A DNA stretch of 64,000 nt, from contig JAALGY010000038.1 in the NCBI GenBank assembly GCA_032358165.1, positions 806,001 through 870,000 on the forward strand. The letters are read 5' to 3'. The position numbers and the translations under genes were made by a program. Each line of letters opens with the position of its first letter. Within the stretch, counting starts at the first letter, position 1. The notes beneath the pieces are model-generated. The model was not told the origin of the DNA and ran no database searches. It worked only from the letters and a program-made list of their open reading frames with translations. Origin of the DNA: Diplosphaera chodatii (lineage: Eukaryota; Chlorophyta; Trebouxiophyceae; Prasiolales; Stichococcaceae). Positions 22,157 through 39,740 of this stretch are shown piece after piece.

Positions 22157-22822
22157 GATGCTCCTTCGCCTCATGCGTCCCACCTGCTGCCGTGTGCCCT
22201 GCCACTTGCTGCCCGTTCCTGCCCTGCGAGCTGCAGCAGCAGCTCCGGACTGACCTGCATGTGCGTATGATGGAACTATCAGAAACACCGCACAATAACG
22301 TCAAGCAGACAACTTGCCACCGGTGCACCTGCGCTGCGCTGATATTGCCGCACCCTGACTGATGATCGAGGACGTATGTCCTCCGGTTCCTGATCCTCGG
22401 GCTTTGATTCTGACGCTCCCATGTATCAGGTGCTGAGTAGCTGAACTTCGTCCGCAAATGTCCAGATGGTTGCGAAAGACTGCTCAGACTGTGTGATGGG
22501 CCAGAATGCTGAGAAGTCTCGCTGTCAACCTAACCGTCTTTGATCACAGCGAGCACAGACCATAAGTGCTACAGATGCATAATCTCGACTGTGGTGTGCG
22601 AGCTGAATTGTGTGAGCTCATGGCGTCATGGCCTCAGCGATCAAGTATGAGCGGGGCTGCATTGAGCTTGCAGCAGGTGCTTGGGCACCTCCTTCCACTG
22701 CTGCCGGGGTGGCGCACCCAGCAAGCCAGGATGCACACCCCATATGTTGCTGCTGCACTTGGTTACACCGACTTCACCAGCCTGAGACCTGTTATAGAAT
22801 CTGCTGGCACAACATGTGGACG
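22157..22822. other. Gap between two minus-strand genes
   Basis: These 666 bases separate the MIC19-like start from the stop of the heme-oxygenase-like gene. No exon with family sequence was recognised; promoter and 3' UTR are expected here. Confidence 0.35.
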
Positions 22823-25158
22823 CTAGTCCGTTCTTGCCAGAGCCGATAAGAGCTGGCTGGATCTGTAGAAGGCGCCCGGCAGCTCCTCAAATATGATGCT
22901 CTTCTCCTGCGCCGACAGCCTCGCCCCAATGCCATTGACCAGGCCCATGAACACATGCAGCGGGTCGCCCATCTCATCAGGATACGCCTGATACATGTTC
23001 GTGGCGCCGATAGACAGCAGGTCTAGCCTTTCAGCTGCTGCCGCACCTGCACATGCAAGTTTGGCAGCTTGTCAGTGGTGGCAACACTGACCACACTGCA
23101 AGCTCAGACGCTGCATGTGTTAATGTGCGTGGCACAGTGGTCAGCATTCACTGCTTTCAGACAGGCGGGGCATATGCATCGGACATTGAAGTCGTGGCCT
23201 ACCGATCCGCATGCCAGTCGTGAGATGCGCAACCTGATTGCTGTAAATGTTTGCAAACAGCCGCAGTCGTGCCTCGTCCTGCTTCGCCTGACCCTGCTCC
23301 TCATCTTGAGCGACTGACCCTGTCACTGCCTGCCCCACAGAAGGCGCAGCCATCGTATGAGCTGCAGTAGTCATGTAACAGCTGACGTGGTTGACAGCTC
23401 ACACTTAACAGCTCCTGATCGACGGGCGTGGTGAGCGTACCAGGCCGTCAGCATACTCTTCAGCATGCCTACTGGGCGCCAGCTCGAGGGGCAGGTTGCC
23501 GCTGGAGTGGCGTGCGATGGTCTGCATGTCCTCAGCGATGGCCCCCGCCCGCGGTAGTCCGCTGCCCTGTTGCTTGCACCCAAGTCAGCCTCAAAAGTAT
23601 TGCTGAATCACCACGTAATGTCATGCGTCGTGCTGGTTGCCGCAGCTGTAAGTACACAGATGTGCAGACTGCCGCCTACCTCGGTGAAGCAGCCGAGGAC
23701 ATGGCACGGCCGGGTGTCATATGCGCCAGCCAGCGTCCTCGGGTCCACATACGACTCGATCGTGTCCATATCTGCTTGTCAGCCAATGCAGTTGGTAAGC
23801 ACCACTTGAACGCACCAGTGACCATGAGGGAGCATGCAGGCACAGCATGCTTGCAGCGTGCTCGGCTGTCTAGGCACAGCTGCAGAGGTGCTAGCCACCT
23901 AGATCTCCATCCTGTGGCAGGTCATCTCGGTAGGGCTGCAGCGCTGCAATGGTGGCGCCTTCAAGCGCATAGTGCACCTGGGACATCCAATACAGTACGT
24001 CAGCATGTACACGGCCAGGTGATGCCCTCACGTTGACATGCCCCTAGCCGTCACGATATTCACATGGATGTGGCCACCACGACGCACATGCAGGAGATCC
24101 GCTAGGTACTGTAGGAAGTGGCGCTTTTTGAAGCTCCACTTTTCAAAGGGCGGCAGGGGCTTGGTTCCTGATGGCGGGTTGAGGTCTCCCCTCGCCTGCA
24201 GAGATGCATAAGCGGCGCGGTGATGCTCGACAATGCACTTAGAGCAGTTGAAACAGTGCTGTGCATCAGAAACCTGGACATATGCAGCAGCGTCAGCATG
24301 TGCTTAGCCTTACTCGGTCGAAGCATGCTGCATAATGCGATGCCATGCTGCAAGGCCGAGCAGTAGCTGACCTGGCAGATCTCCAGGTGGCGCGCCAGCT
24401 GCTCGTAGAACGGCCGATCACTCTCGCCCGCGAGCGGATCACCGGACACGGTGGTGATGCGGTCTACCTCCAGGCTGCCCAGATCAGCCGGCTTGCCAGA
24501 TCCCCAGTCCTTGACCTGCAGGAGCAAATAAATTGTCCGGTGAATGAACGGTGCGGGCCTAACGCGGGACACTGCAGTGCCGCGGCAACAGACTGGTTGC
24601 CGCTGACAGCGTCAACATGCGAGCACCTGCACATAGTCAAGGCGCCCCTTGGCCGCCTCCGCAGTGTTCACGGGACGCGTGCCGCCACCCTCTGCGATGC
24701 GCACGGCGCGTTCGACGGCCTGCAAGCACGACAGCAGGGCATGGAGGGCGTGATGCGCCGCAAGCACCCTGCGCCATCAGGCTTCACATGACAGGCCATG
24801 CACAGCATGCGCAGCTGTCATGGCATGCGCAGCGCCCACCTGGTCGGCGCTGATCGTGTCTATCTTCTTCTTTGATTTCGTTCTGGCTTTGCTGCCTTTG
24901 CTGCCCTGTTTGGGGGGCTGCGGCGCTGTATCTCCAAAGCCTTTGGCTGCGCTACAGCGCACTGCCTCCCGGTGCGATACCCTGTAAGCCGTCATCACAT
25001 CACTGCTTGTGCAAAGGCTCCCATACAGCAGCATGTTATCTGCCATGTCAAGCATATGCACAAGCGCTCTATCACCTTTGGGGCCGGATGAGCGTGTGCA
25101 GCGGCGCGGTGGCTGGCTGTGCAGTGGCGAAGTGTGGCAGGATCGCCGAGCCTTGCAT
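22823..25158 (-). CDS. Heme-oxygenase-like plastid protein, possibly inactive
   Basis: The fold and order of blocks recall plant heme oxygenase, which opens haem to biliverdin in plastids. Exon 1 (25158-25076) is a plastid-type presequence (MQGSAILPHFATAQPATAPL) that splices in phase to exon 2 (24981-24840; basic, KARTKSKKKIDTISADQ) and exon 3 (24719-24627; AVERAVRIAEGGGTRPV). Next come FYEQLARHLEICQ, PPFEKWSFKKRHFLQYLADL joined to HYALEGATIAALQPYRDD, and IAEDMQTIARHSSGN with PLELAPSRHAEEYADGL. FANIYSNQVAHLTTGMRIG occupies the position of plant FYNIYFAHSAGGQMIG. The C-terminal helices follow (GATNMYQAYPDEMGDPLHVF, FEELPGAFYRSSQLLSAL), with the stop at 22823-22825. The helix that should carry the haem-binding His is not recognisable. 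Family membership is a judgement by eye. Confidence 0.55.
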
Positions 25159-25450
25159 GCCTGATGCGTTCTTGCAGACAGCCGTACCCTATTGCAAGCT
25201 CAGCACGAGTAGCGAATTGTGTACCGGTCCAGAGCTTTGCTCCTGCTGCTCGAGATCTTTGGAAATCTGATTGTATGCCACTGCAGGGTTTCGTGTGCCT
25301 GTTTCGCTGTTTGCGTTCTTGTGCATGTTTGGTTTTGCAGCATAAGTGTCAACGTTCAGTCTTGACCGGATCAAAAGCATGGCATGCACCACTTGATATC
25401 CGTGGTGTGCGATGGCGCACTCCATTCTGAAGCTGGTGCACTGAAGCAGC
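25159..25450. promoter_or_regulatory. Divergent 5' region of the heme-oxygenase-like gene (-) and SNAPC3 (+)
   Basis: These 292 bases separate the two start codons, so both promoters are compact or overlap. No named element was recognised. Confidence 0.4.
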
Positions 25451-28400
25451 ATGGCTCGCAAGAAGGCGGTGAAACGTGCCGAAGACTCGGGCGATGTGCT
25501 TGTTGCGGCTACAGCGGCAGAATCGCCTGCAGGCTACACCGGGCAGCTGCACACCGTCACTCTAGAACCGGGCGGCAGCGCAACATGCAACCCAGTGGAA
25601 GTGGGGCCTGGCTATGCCTCGGAACCGTTCAGGTTGCTACCTGTGACGTGTTCGCCATCTGCTTGAAAGCTGCTGTGCACATGTGCGATGCTGCTGCTGA
25701 AGCGTTGCAGTGTCAAACACATTTGCACTCTGCCGGCCGCCAATCATGAGCAGGCGTAAAGCCCGTGCTTGGTGTGCTGCAGCGTGGAGGGCTTCCGGGC
25801 CGACTGCCAGGACGTGCTGCTGCAGCTGGCCGCACTCACTGACAGCGCTGATGATGGATCTCCCCCGGACCTGGATGTGGCTGACATGCGCTTGACCAGC
25901 TTGGATGAGGACCTTGCAGCTGCCCGCGCCGAGGCAGCAGTCGTGCCCATTCGCCCTGATGCAGCAGCCGGCGGGGACGCTCAGCTTGCTGACACAGCGG
26001 CGGGCGCCAGCAGTGTTGCTTGCAATGCAAGGGGTGCAGCCGGTGATATCGACGCAGGCGTTGCTCACGAGCATGGCGATGCGGATGCGTCAAGCCAATC
26101 CGCCTCTGCACCTGGCAATGCTGCCGAGCGCAGCACTCCAACCGCCACTGCCAGCTTAGCTGGAGCCGCCAATGGCGACAGAGCGGGTGCCTCTGGAGAT
26201 ATATTGCTGGAGTCCCCAAGGGCAGCTTCACCGTGGAGCCGCCGCAGGAAGCGCAGTGCCGACAGCCAGCAGATGCCGGTCGTCCCGCAGCCAACACGGC
26301 GGTCAGCACGCAAGCGGCAGCCGTCGCGTGAGGCCGTCAGGGCAGCGACTCATGCGTCTGAAGCACACCAGCTGCAAGTAGAGGATGAGGATTCAGCTCA
26401 CCAGCCATCAGCCGCTGACGCTTTTGCCCAGGCTGGGCAAGGCATGCAGCAGCCGGGGCAGCAGGGAGGAGAGGATGCAGCTGAAGCAGACAGTTCGCTG
26501 CAGCCACAGCCGCCGCCGCGGCAGCAGGCGTCAGCGCGGGCCTCAAAGCGCGGGTAAGCAGGGCTGTGATTGCCATCTGCTGCCTGCAGCTGCAAGCTGC
26601 TAGCGCCATGCACGCTCAGCAGACGTAGTGTCAGTTGCCATATCCGTGTATGAATTCGATGTGAACCGAATGACAGCATGGCGAGCTGTGCTGACGATCT
26701 GTTCGATGCCCAGGCTGGGCGTCAGGGACATGGGCGTCAGCTTCCACCCCAGCGTGGAGCTGGCGCTGGTGGAGCGCGTCAAGCGGCGGCGGGCGGAGGC
26801 ACGCGCCGCCGCACGGCAGGTGCTGCAGGCCTCAGGGTTTAGTGTCTGACAGCCTGCGCCGCCCTGCACAGGAGCCAGCCCACAGCCTCACAGCCAGATC
26901 ATGCCACCGTGCCTCGACAATGACCGTCCTGGCCGTGGCAGCTGTGCAACACGTCTGGCCTTGAGGCGACTGCTGTGTTCACCCCTGGTGTGCCTCCCTG
27001 CGCAGGCGCTGACTTGCCTGCAAGCCAGCGGCGGCGCGTCCCTCGGCAACGGGGCGCCCGAGGCAAGGCCCAGGCGCAACACCAACTATGCGCCGCCCTC
27101 CGCCAGCGGGGCGCCTGTGCCCAGGGCCAGCGGGGCGGCGCCAGGTGGCGCAGCTGCCCCCACTTCTGACGCTGAGGGCGTACCCGCAGCTGCTGCCAGC
27201 AGCGCCAGGACCGGCACGGCTGCACCACCTGCATCAGGTTCACACACCTGGTGACGGTGTACTGGGGAGTCCGCCTACAACATCTCTGCACTACAGTGTA
27301 ATAGTTACACAGCCGGTGTGCCGCTGGACACAGGTGCTGCGAGGACCCAAGCAGACATGCTTTTGCCTTGCTGCTGCAGGGGATCTTGTGGATGCGTCAG
27401 AGGTGGTGGTCACGGTGGCGCTGTCGCACCCGGCCAACGCGCAGCAGGTGTCGCAGCAGTGGCGCGTGCTGGGCAGCCAGCCGCTCACCACGCTGCGCGA
27501 CCGGCTGTACTGCCGTTCGGACCTGGATATGCGTGGCGCCGGCCTGTCCGTACCCTCAGGTTCGCACTGTGGAACAAATGTGCTCTGCATACGAAAGTCA
27601 GGCCCACATCTGCAGCAGACTCGGGGGAAAGCATAATGAGCTCATGTGCGTCTCGTCTGGCAGAATTCATGATCGGTCAGCCAGCACAGTGGCGCCAGCC
27701 CTGCAGCAACTGCACCATCCAGTGAGTGTGACCCCTCTTGACAATGGTCATTGATGGGTCGCTGTGGCGCCTGAAGCTGTCATTTTCTGCACTTCAGCAG
27801 CCGCACACCTTCCATGTGCAGGCATGCTCTACATCGAAGGCACCTTCTACAACGACATGCGCAACGCGTCTGCAGTCGACTACTCGTACCCCATTCGTGC
27901 CTTCTGCCACTCACACGGCCTGGCACCGCCGGCGCGCCCGGCAGATGCTGCTGCACTGCCACACGGCCGCACAGCTCCACTGCCAGCAGCGGGCCACGAC
28001 GCAGCGGCATATGAATGTGCAGACATGGCGCACACCACCTTCCAGCAGCTGTGGCTGCGCGTGGGTGCTGGCGCAGGCTACGTGTACTGCCACCAGGTGC
28101 TGCCACAGCATGCTGCACTCCCCGTCGTCCTCGTGGCCTTGGTGTCTGCGCTGTGCTGCGGTGTCCGAGTTGATGGACTGTGAACCAGCACTGAAGGGTC
28201 CAACACCGCATGGGCTGCAGGGCTGCTGCGAGCACCTGCTCGCCTTCAGTGATGTCCGCTTGCTGCACCCAGACGATCCGCAGCAGGCCGGCGCTTACCC
28301 TGAGCTGGTGTACCAGGTGCCTTCAGTTTTATGTTTCAGACCTGGGTAGTCTTATTGCTGCCTCCCGACCCATGAACAGGCTGCCCACAGCTGCTGCTGA

Positions 28401-28658
28401 CCATGAGGAAGGCATCCGAACTTGCTGTTGGCGGACGCGACACGTGACGGTTGCCGCTGCATGCTGCAGAAGCACTCCCGAAAGCGGAGGTGCGAGCTGT
28501 GCGACCGCGCGCCGGCGGCCAAGGTGACGCACGATGACGCCTTCGCACCCGGCAGCCCGGCTTTCTGGTGCCTGGACTGCTTCAACCGCATGCACTACGA
28601 TGAGCACCGGCAGCTTGTGTCCAGCGACTTCAAGGTGTTCGACTACGTGCATGACTGA
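25451..28658 (+). CDS. SNAPC3: snRNA-activating protein complex subunit 3 (SNAPC3/SRD2)
   Basis: Core subunit of SNAPc, which binds the proximal element of snRNA gene promoters. Exons 25451-25632, 25783-26553, 26714-26819, 27006-27237, 27380-27559, 27822-28096, 28221-28316 and 28470-28658 join with matching phases to 676 residues. The N-terminal third is a long Ala/Asp-rich, disordered insertion with a basic patch (RRSARKRQPSRE). ALVERVKRRRAEARAAARQ leads into the conserved part: QQWRVLGSQPLTTLRDRLYC, GMLYIEGTFYNDMRN, GYVYCHQ, FSDVRLLHPDD with YPELVYQ. A C-terminal zinc module follows: CELC, then FWCLDCFNRMHYDEH, ending FKVFDYVHD as in plants. The family is usually about 370-420 residues, so the extra length is the N-terminal insertion. 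A stop at 26847-26849 lies only in the unspliced reading. Confidence 0.85.
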
Positions 28659-29105
28659 CAGCTCTGCTGACGAGCAGTCAGGGGCACCAGCAACACTGTG
28701 CGCAACTGAAAGAGGAGGGATTGCTGGTCAAGGAGGAAATTTTTTCTTTCAGGACATGCTGCTTGCAGATGCTAGGCAAAGTAAGTTGCGAGGCACGACA
28801 GATAGTTGATAGGTTCAGTGTTCGTGATTTCAAGTGGCTTATCAGCAGACATGTGTAGTGTATAGGTTCGAGCTCGGGTTTGACAAGCCAGCGAAACAGA
28901 CAGTGCTGGCTCCAATGTATCAGGGTGCAACATACAGAGCCATACATGCAACGATGCAAAGGTTTCAGCTGCGAGTTCCTGCAGTACAATACAATTGCGC
29001 AGCAGCTGTTGCCACTGCTGCTGCCGCACACCTCTTGCTCGTGACCGACTCGGCGGTGGTACAAGTGGCAGCTGCGCCTGGGAGCATGCCTGGGTACATG
29101 CAGCA
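28659..29105. other. Convergent 3' intergenic stretch between SNAPC3 and the nuclease gene
   Basis: These 447 bases between two stop codons should hold both 3' UTRs. Nothing coding is supported. Confidence 0.4.
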
Positions 29106-30942
29106 TCAGATGCCCTCCCCGCGGTCCGCATCTGATGTCCTGTTGGGCAACGTTCGGTCGCCATGCTGGTTTTCGTGCTCCTCAATGCTCTCGGCCAGCT
29201 CTTTTTGTAATCGGTCTGCCTCCTGCACTTGCATGCGCTTGGGAGTTCATGGTGATGGGCCGCACAGCAATGCGCTGGAGAGGCTGCAGTCTCATGTGAC
29301 TGGTGCATGCATCCTGTCAACGTGGTCAAGTGTGTACATTCACACGCTGTGGGTGAAGCATATGCAAATCCATTTCATACCTCATCGTAGCGTGCGCTGC
29401 GCGCCTGCTGGATGCGCTGGTACAGCTGCATCCACGGGTGGTCCCGGATGCGCACCGCTGCCTTGAAGTCCTCCTCACTGCAGCACACAAAAGTGCTATG
29501 TGATACCGTCTCTATTGTATGCATTACATGCTTGCGTGCTTCCATCTACACGAAGCTTGAGCATCTTTACTTCATGTTGAAGCGTTACAGGCATCGTTCT
29601 TGGGTCTTTGCCAGGGAATATGCTCCGGCCGGTGATCCAGCAGACCGCGCACATGCCGCCGGCAATTGGCGCTTCAAGCGGCGCTGGCAGGGCATGTGGT
29701 GCACACCTGAGCGCGACGTGCATCTCCCGCTTGAGGCGCTTGATGTACTCGGGGTCGCTGCCCCGCACCATCGTCAGCAGCGCGGTGCCCTCCAGCTCCT
29801 GCTCAGGGTCCGCCCGCAGCGTGCCCTGGGGCCCCAGCCTGCAAGGGGCGGGGGAGCACGCAAATGTCAGCCATAGCATGCAGCACACCTGTCGTATTAC
29901 CGCGTACAAAGGCCATTTCTAGCCCTGGCAATTGTCGTCAACAGGCTGCGGACATCTCCCTATGAATTTGTTGCGTGCAGGGGCGCACCGGATGGCGCGG
30001 AAGTTCTTGAGCGCATCATCCAGCGTGCCTCCACCGTCTGTCTCGATCTCGGTTGCACACTCATCCCACACGCTGCGCTTGATGTAGATCGGGCTGGCCG
30101 CCTTCATTGCAAGCCAGAAGCCTGCATGCCAAACTGGACTTTATTAAGCTCTCGGAAGCAAAGTGTGGCGGCGCACATGCCAGCATGGCGGCTTTGCTGC
30201 TGTGCTCAGGTCAGCCAGTATAAGTCTGAGATCGCGGACTGGCATGTCGCGACGGGGTCTGAACATTTGCGAAGACATCTGCGTGCAGTCATGTAACTTC
30301 GCACAAACCCACCATCCGATGGGCGGCAGTCACAATCCCACACCACCTCACCGCTGTTGGCATCCCCAAAGTAAAGTCGCCCGTGGTAGATCTGCAGCGG
30401 CGCAGGGTGAGTCTCAATACTTTCGATAAGACCAAGAAGAGCATGTGGTGGAAGACCAACCTCAGTATCAAGCCAAGCCAATATGAAGGACGCAATCCCA
30501 TGGAAGCTCACCTGATCTCTCATGTCACAAATAGTCATGCGCACCAACCGCCATTTGCTTTTGCTGCCAAAGGACTCGCTGATCTGCTGCCCTCGCTCCA
30601 AGATCTGTATGCAGCAGTCACAGTTGTATGTCCACATGCCTGCTTCGCAGACTGGTGGTAAGCAGGATACTGCAGGTCGGCCGTCCGATGAACTGGCGCT
30701 CTTACTGAGGCCAGCTGACACACCTGCCAGAGCAAGTCCAATGCCATGGGCCGGTTTGACGAGACGCCCTGCAGCAGCTGTGCAAGCGCATGCAGAGTAT
30801 CTCCACCCACGTGGAGGACCAGTGCACGTGGCTTGGCACCTATTCGATCATCCTCCTGCTGCTTGCTCAACAGCACCGTGCCTGCATGGAAGAGGTCATC
30901 AGCAGCAGTTGTGGTTGTGGGTGCGGAGCCGGCGATAGTCTG
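29106..30942 (-). CDS. Bifunctional nuclease (DUF151) with a UVR-like C-terminal region; 5' exon not found
   Basis: Plant members (BBD1/2) are reported as nucleases in basal defence and ABA responses. The first supported exon starts at 30942 (TIAGSAPTTTTAADDLFHAG) and continues to RALVLHVGGDTLHALAQLLQ and NRPMALDLLWQ, the DUF151 opening. Next come KWRLVRMTICDMRD, IYHGRLYFGD, VWDCDCRPSDG and AMKAASPIYIKRSVWDECA, the most conserved DUF151 stretch. TLDDALKNFRAIR and LGPQGTLRADPEQELEG lead to charged helices (DPEYIKRLKREMHVAL, EEDFKAAVRIRDHPWMQLYQ, ARYDEEADRLQKELAESIEE) that look like UVR motifs. The stop is at 29106-29108. The N-terminal exon, probably with a transit peptide, should lie between 30943 and about 31230. 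An Arg/Leu-rich open segment is there, but no donor fits. Confidence 0.78.
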
Positions 30943-31947
30943 CTATGATCATCAGGCCATCCTCGCATCTATGAGGCGGAACGAACGCCTCCACCAGTGT
31001 AGAAATCCTGGCGCCGCACCGTGTGGCACTGCCCCGCTCATGTTCTCGCCCCCTGCCGTGATGACAAGCGACACAGCTGCCCTGCGAGTGTGCAAGTCGC
31101 GAATCGCCGTAAAACTTCACTTTTGCATCTGGACTCGCGGATATGATGTGAAATGTGCAGGGTGAGCAGGGTCCGCAGCTTAAATGTATGGCATTGCAGG
31201 GGGGCGCCAGTTATGGCAGCAGTCACGTCTACCGCACAGCCAGAACCTACTTATAGTAGCTGGAGTCGTCGAAAGGATACATGCGATAGCCAGCATGCAC
31301 CGGCGTCGGAGCCCGTCGCCGACCGGGCAGCACGCTTGGCCCAATGAATGCGCCTTGAATATCACGTGCATGATGCACAGTGGTGCTGTGGGTCATCACA
31401 CGCCTGGCACTGCATCTATGTGCAGCCGCATGCGACACTCGCTCTGCGTGGCTGCCTTGGCACCCGCCATATGCGTGCCTGCTGTGTCGGAACCCGCTAC
31501 AATGCATCGGTTTCAAACGGTGTAATTACATGCAACGATTGCCCAGCCACACACAGAGCAAGTACCGATGCTCTAGAACGCGCTGTATACAGTGCACGCG
31601 CGAAAGCTGGTCTGAGCAGGCTCTGCACCACCATGCCCTGACATCAGCCAGATTAGTCATGCCTAAAGTTAACACATGTTGCTTGTACTTGATCCTAAAC
31701 CTTACTGGGGGCTTGAGTTGGGCCTGCAAATTGCACTGGTTGGCCGTTCATCAACCAGTCGTCCAGACATGCACAAAGCGCATTGTCAGCATACAAGCTC
31801 TGCAGCAGGTTGTCTGCAGACTCGCTGAGACATCAGTGCTGCGCTCTACTTTGCTCGTCCGACCAACATTTGGGCACATGATTGCCTGAAGGATCAGCAG
31901 ACCTTGGGGCTGACCAGCAGCCGCAGCCTGCGGCTTCTGCAGCAGCA
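30943..31947. promoter_or_regulatory. Divergent 5' region of the nuclease gene (-) and PRP43 (+)
   Basis: About 1 kb holding the missing first exon or exons of the nuclease gene and both promoters. MSGAVPHGAAPGFLHWWRRS on the minus strand (about 31040-30985) starts with an ATG and looks presequence-like, but it ends in a stop without a matching GT donor. Confidence 0.35.
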
Positions 31948-36169
<4,222 letters not shown>

Positions 36170-36545
36170 GGCATATCTTGAGGTCCTGTGGCTAACGTGA
36201 CAAGCATTGGCTTGAGACATACGGTACATCAGCTGTAAAAACGCGGCGTCTGGACCACACATCATTTCGCCGCAGAAGGCATAGCCACTTTGATGCTAGA
36301 CATGCTATCGGGCATCCTGACGTCATGCTCTGGCGTTCGATGAGCAGGTAGACCAGCGTAGCGTTTGCTTCTTGCTGCTTCCATCGATAGGATGTCCCGC
36401 AGTCGGACCCAACACCCAAGGCTTGCTTGCGATGACTCACGATGACGATGACAGATCCTGCGGCGGAGGCATTCGAGCACCACTCTCGTTTCGACACTTC
36501 GCAATCATACACTGTTGAACGTGTGGCGAAGTGTATTCTTTGATC
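36170..36545. other. Tandem gap between PRP43 and malate dehydrogenase
   Basis: These 376 bases hold the 3' end of PRP43, with a TGTAA motif at 36234-36238 (65 bases past the stop), and the promoter of the next gene. No coding segment is supported. Confidence 0.4.
36234..36238 (+). promoter_or_regulatory. Possible TGTAA polyadenylation signal of PRP43
   Basis: The green-algal poly(A) motif TGTAA lies 65 bases after the stop codon and is followed by an A-rich stretch (AGCTGTAAAAACG). Confidence 0.45.
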
Positions 36546-39014
<2,469 letters not shown>

Positions 39015-39740
39015 GCGGCCCCTGGGATTGTTACACGCATGCACCTGCGTGGCCACTGCTCAAATGCTGCACCGGTCTGCACCCCACATGCATGGCGTGC
39101 CGCCACAGGCAACTCCGTTTAGGGTGTCACCGACTAACTCTGTGTGCATCGCCCACATGTCCGAGCAATATTGCTTGGGCTAGGCAAGCATGAATGTGGC
39201 GGTTCATTGCCGTCCAAAACCCTAGTCAGCTCGTGTCTAAGTACTAGCGGTTGGCGTGATGTGTGATACCACAGGCGTGTAAGCCGAGTTGGCACCTGGC
39301 GGCTGATGGACTGGCAACGCGCAAGACACAAAGACAGGCTGTGCTGGCCCTACTGAGCACACGCGAGGTGGTTTGGCGTGCTGAGACCATCTAGAAGCAC
39401 AGCTTCAAAACTTCCAAAACCGTGGATTGACATCGACTTTCAGCCACGGAGTGCTCTGTAAGGTACGCCTGGGCGCCAGCTCCCCAGTAGAGCATCAGCA
39501 AGGGTGACTGAGTACACCTGAGCCACCGGGTGGGCCTCATCGCGCGCCGGCGCTCCAGGCCGCGCTGTCCAAGGAACTTTCGTGCAGAAGTGCGTGGATG
39601 CAGGAAGCAGACAACTTGGCTGGGATTGCTGGAGAGGAAAACTGGCGGCAGCGTTGCTTGCAAAATGATGACCCAAATGGCCAATTTGGCTGTGCTACCG
39701 TGCAGAGAGGCCAAGGGCCTGCCCGGAGGCGGCGGGCGTG
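39015..39740. other. Tandem gap between malate dehydrogenase and the deacetylase gene
   Basis: This 726-base stretch holds the MDH 3' UTR and the 5' region of the deacetylase gene. Open frames exist on both strands near 39400-39700, but none looks conserved or spliced. Confidence 0.35.

Noticed and set aside
25451..26849. A separate gene for a basic nuclear protein ending at 26849, upstream of SNAPC3
   Set aside because: An in-phase GT-AG join to the SNAPC3 exons exists, only 51 bases separate the stop from the next ATG, and the last segment resembles the region before the SNAPC3 core in plants.
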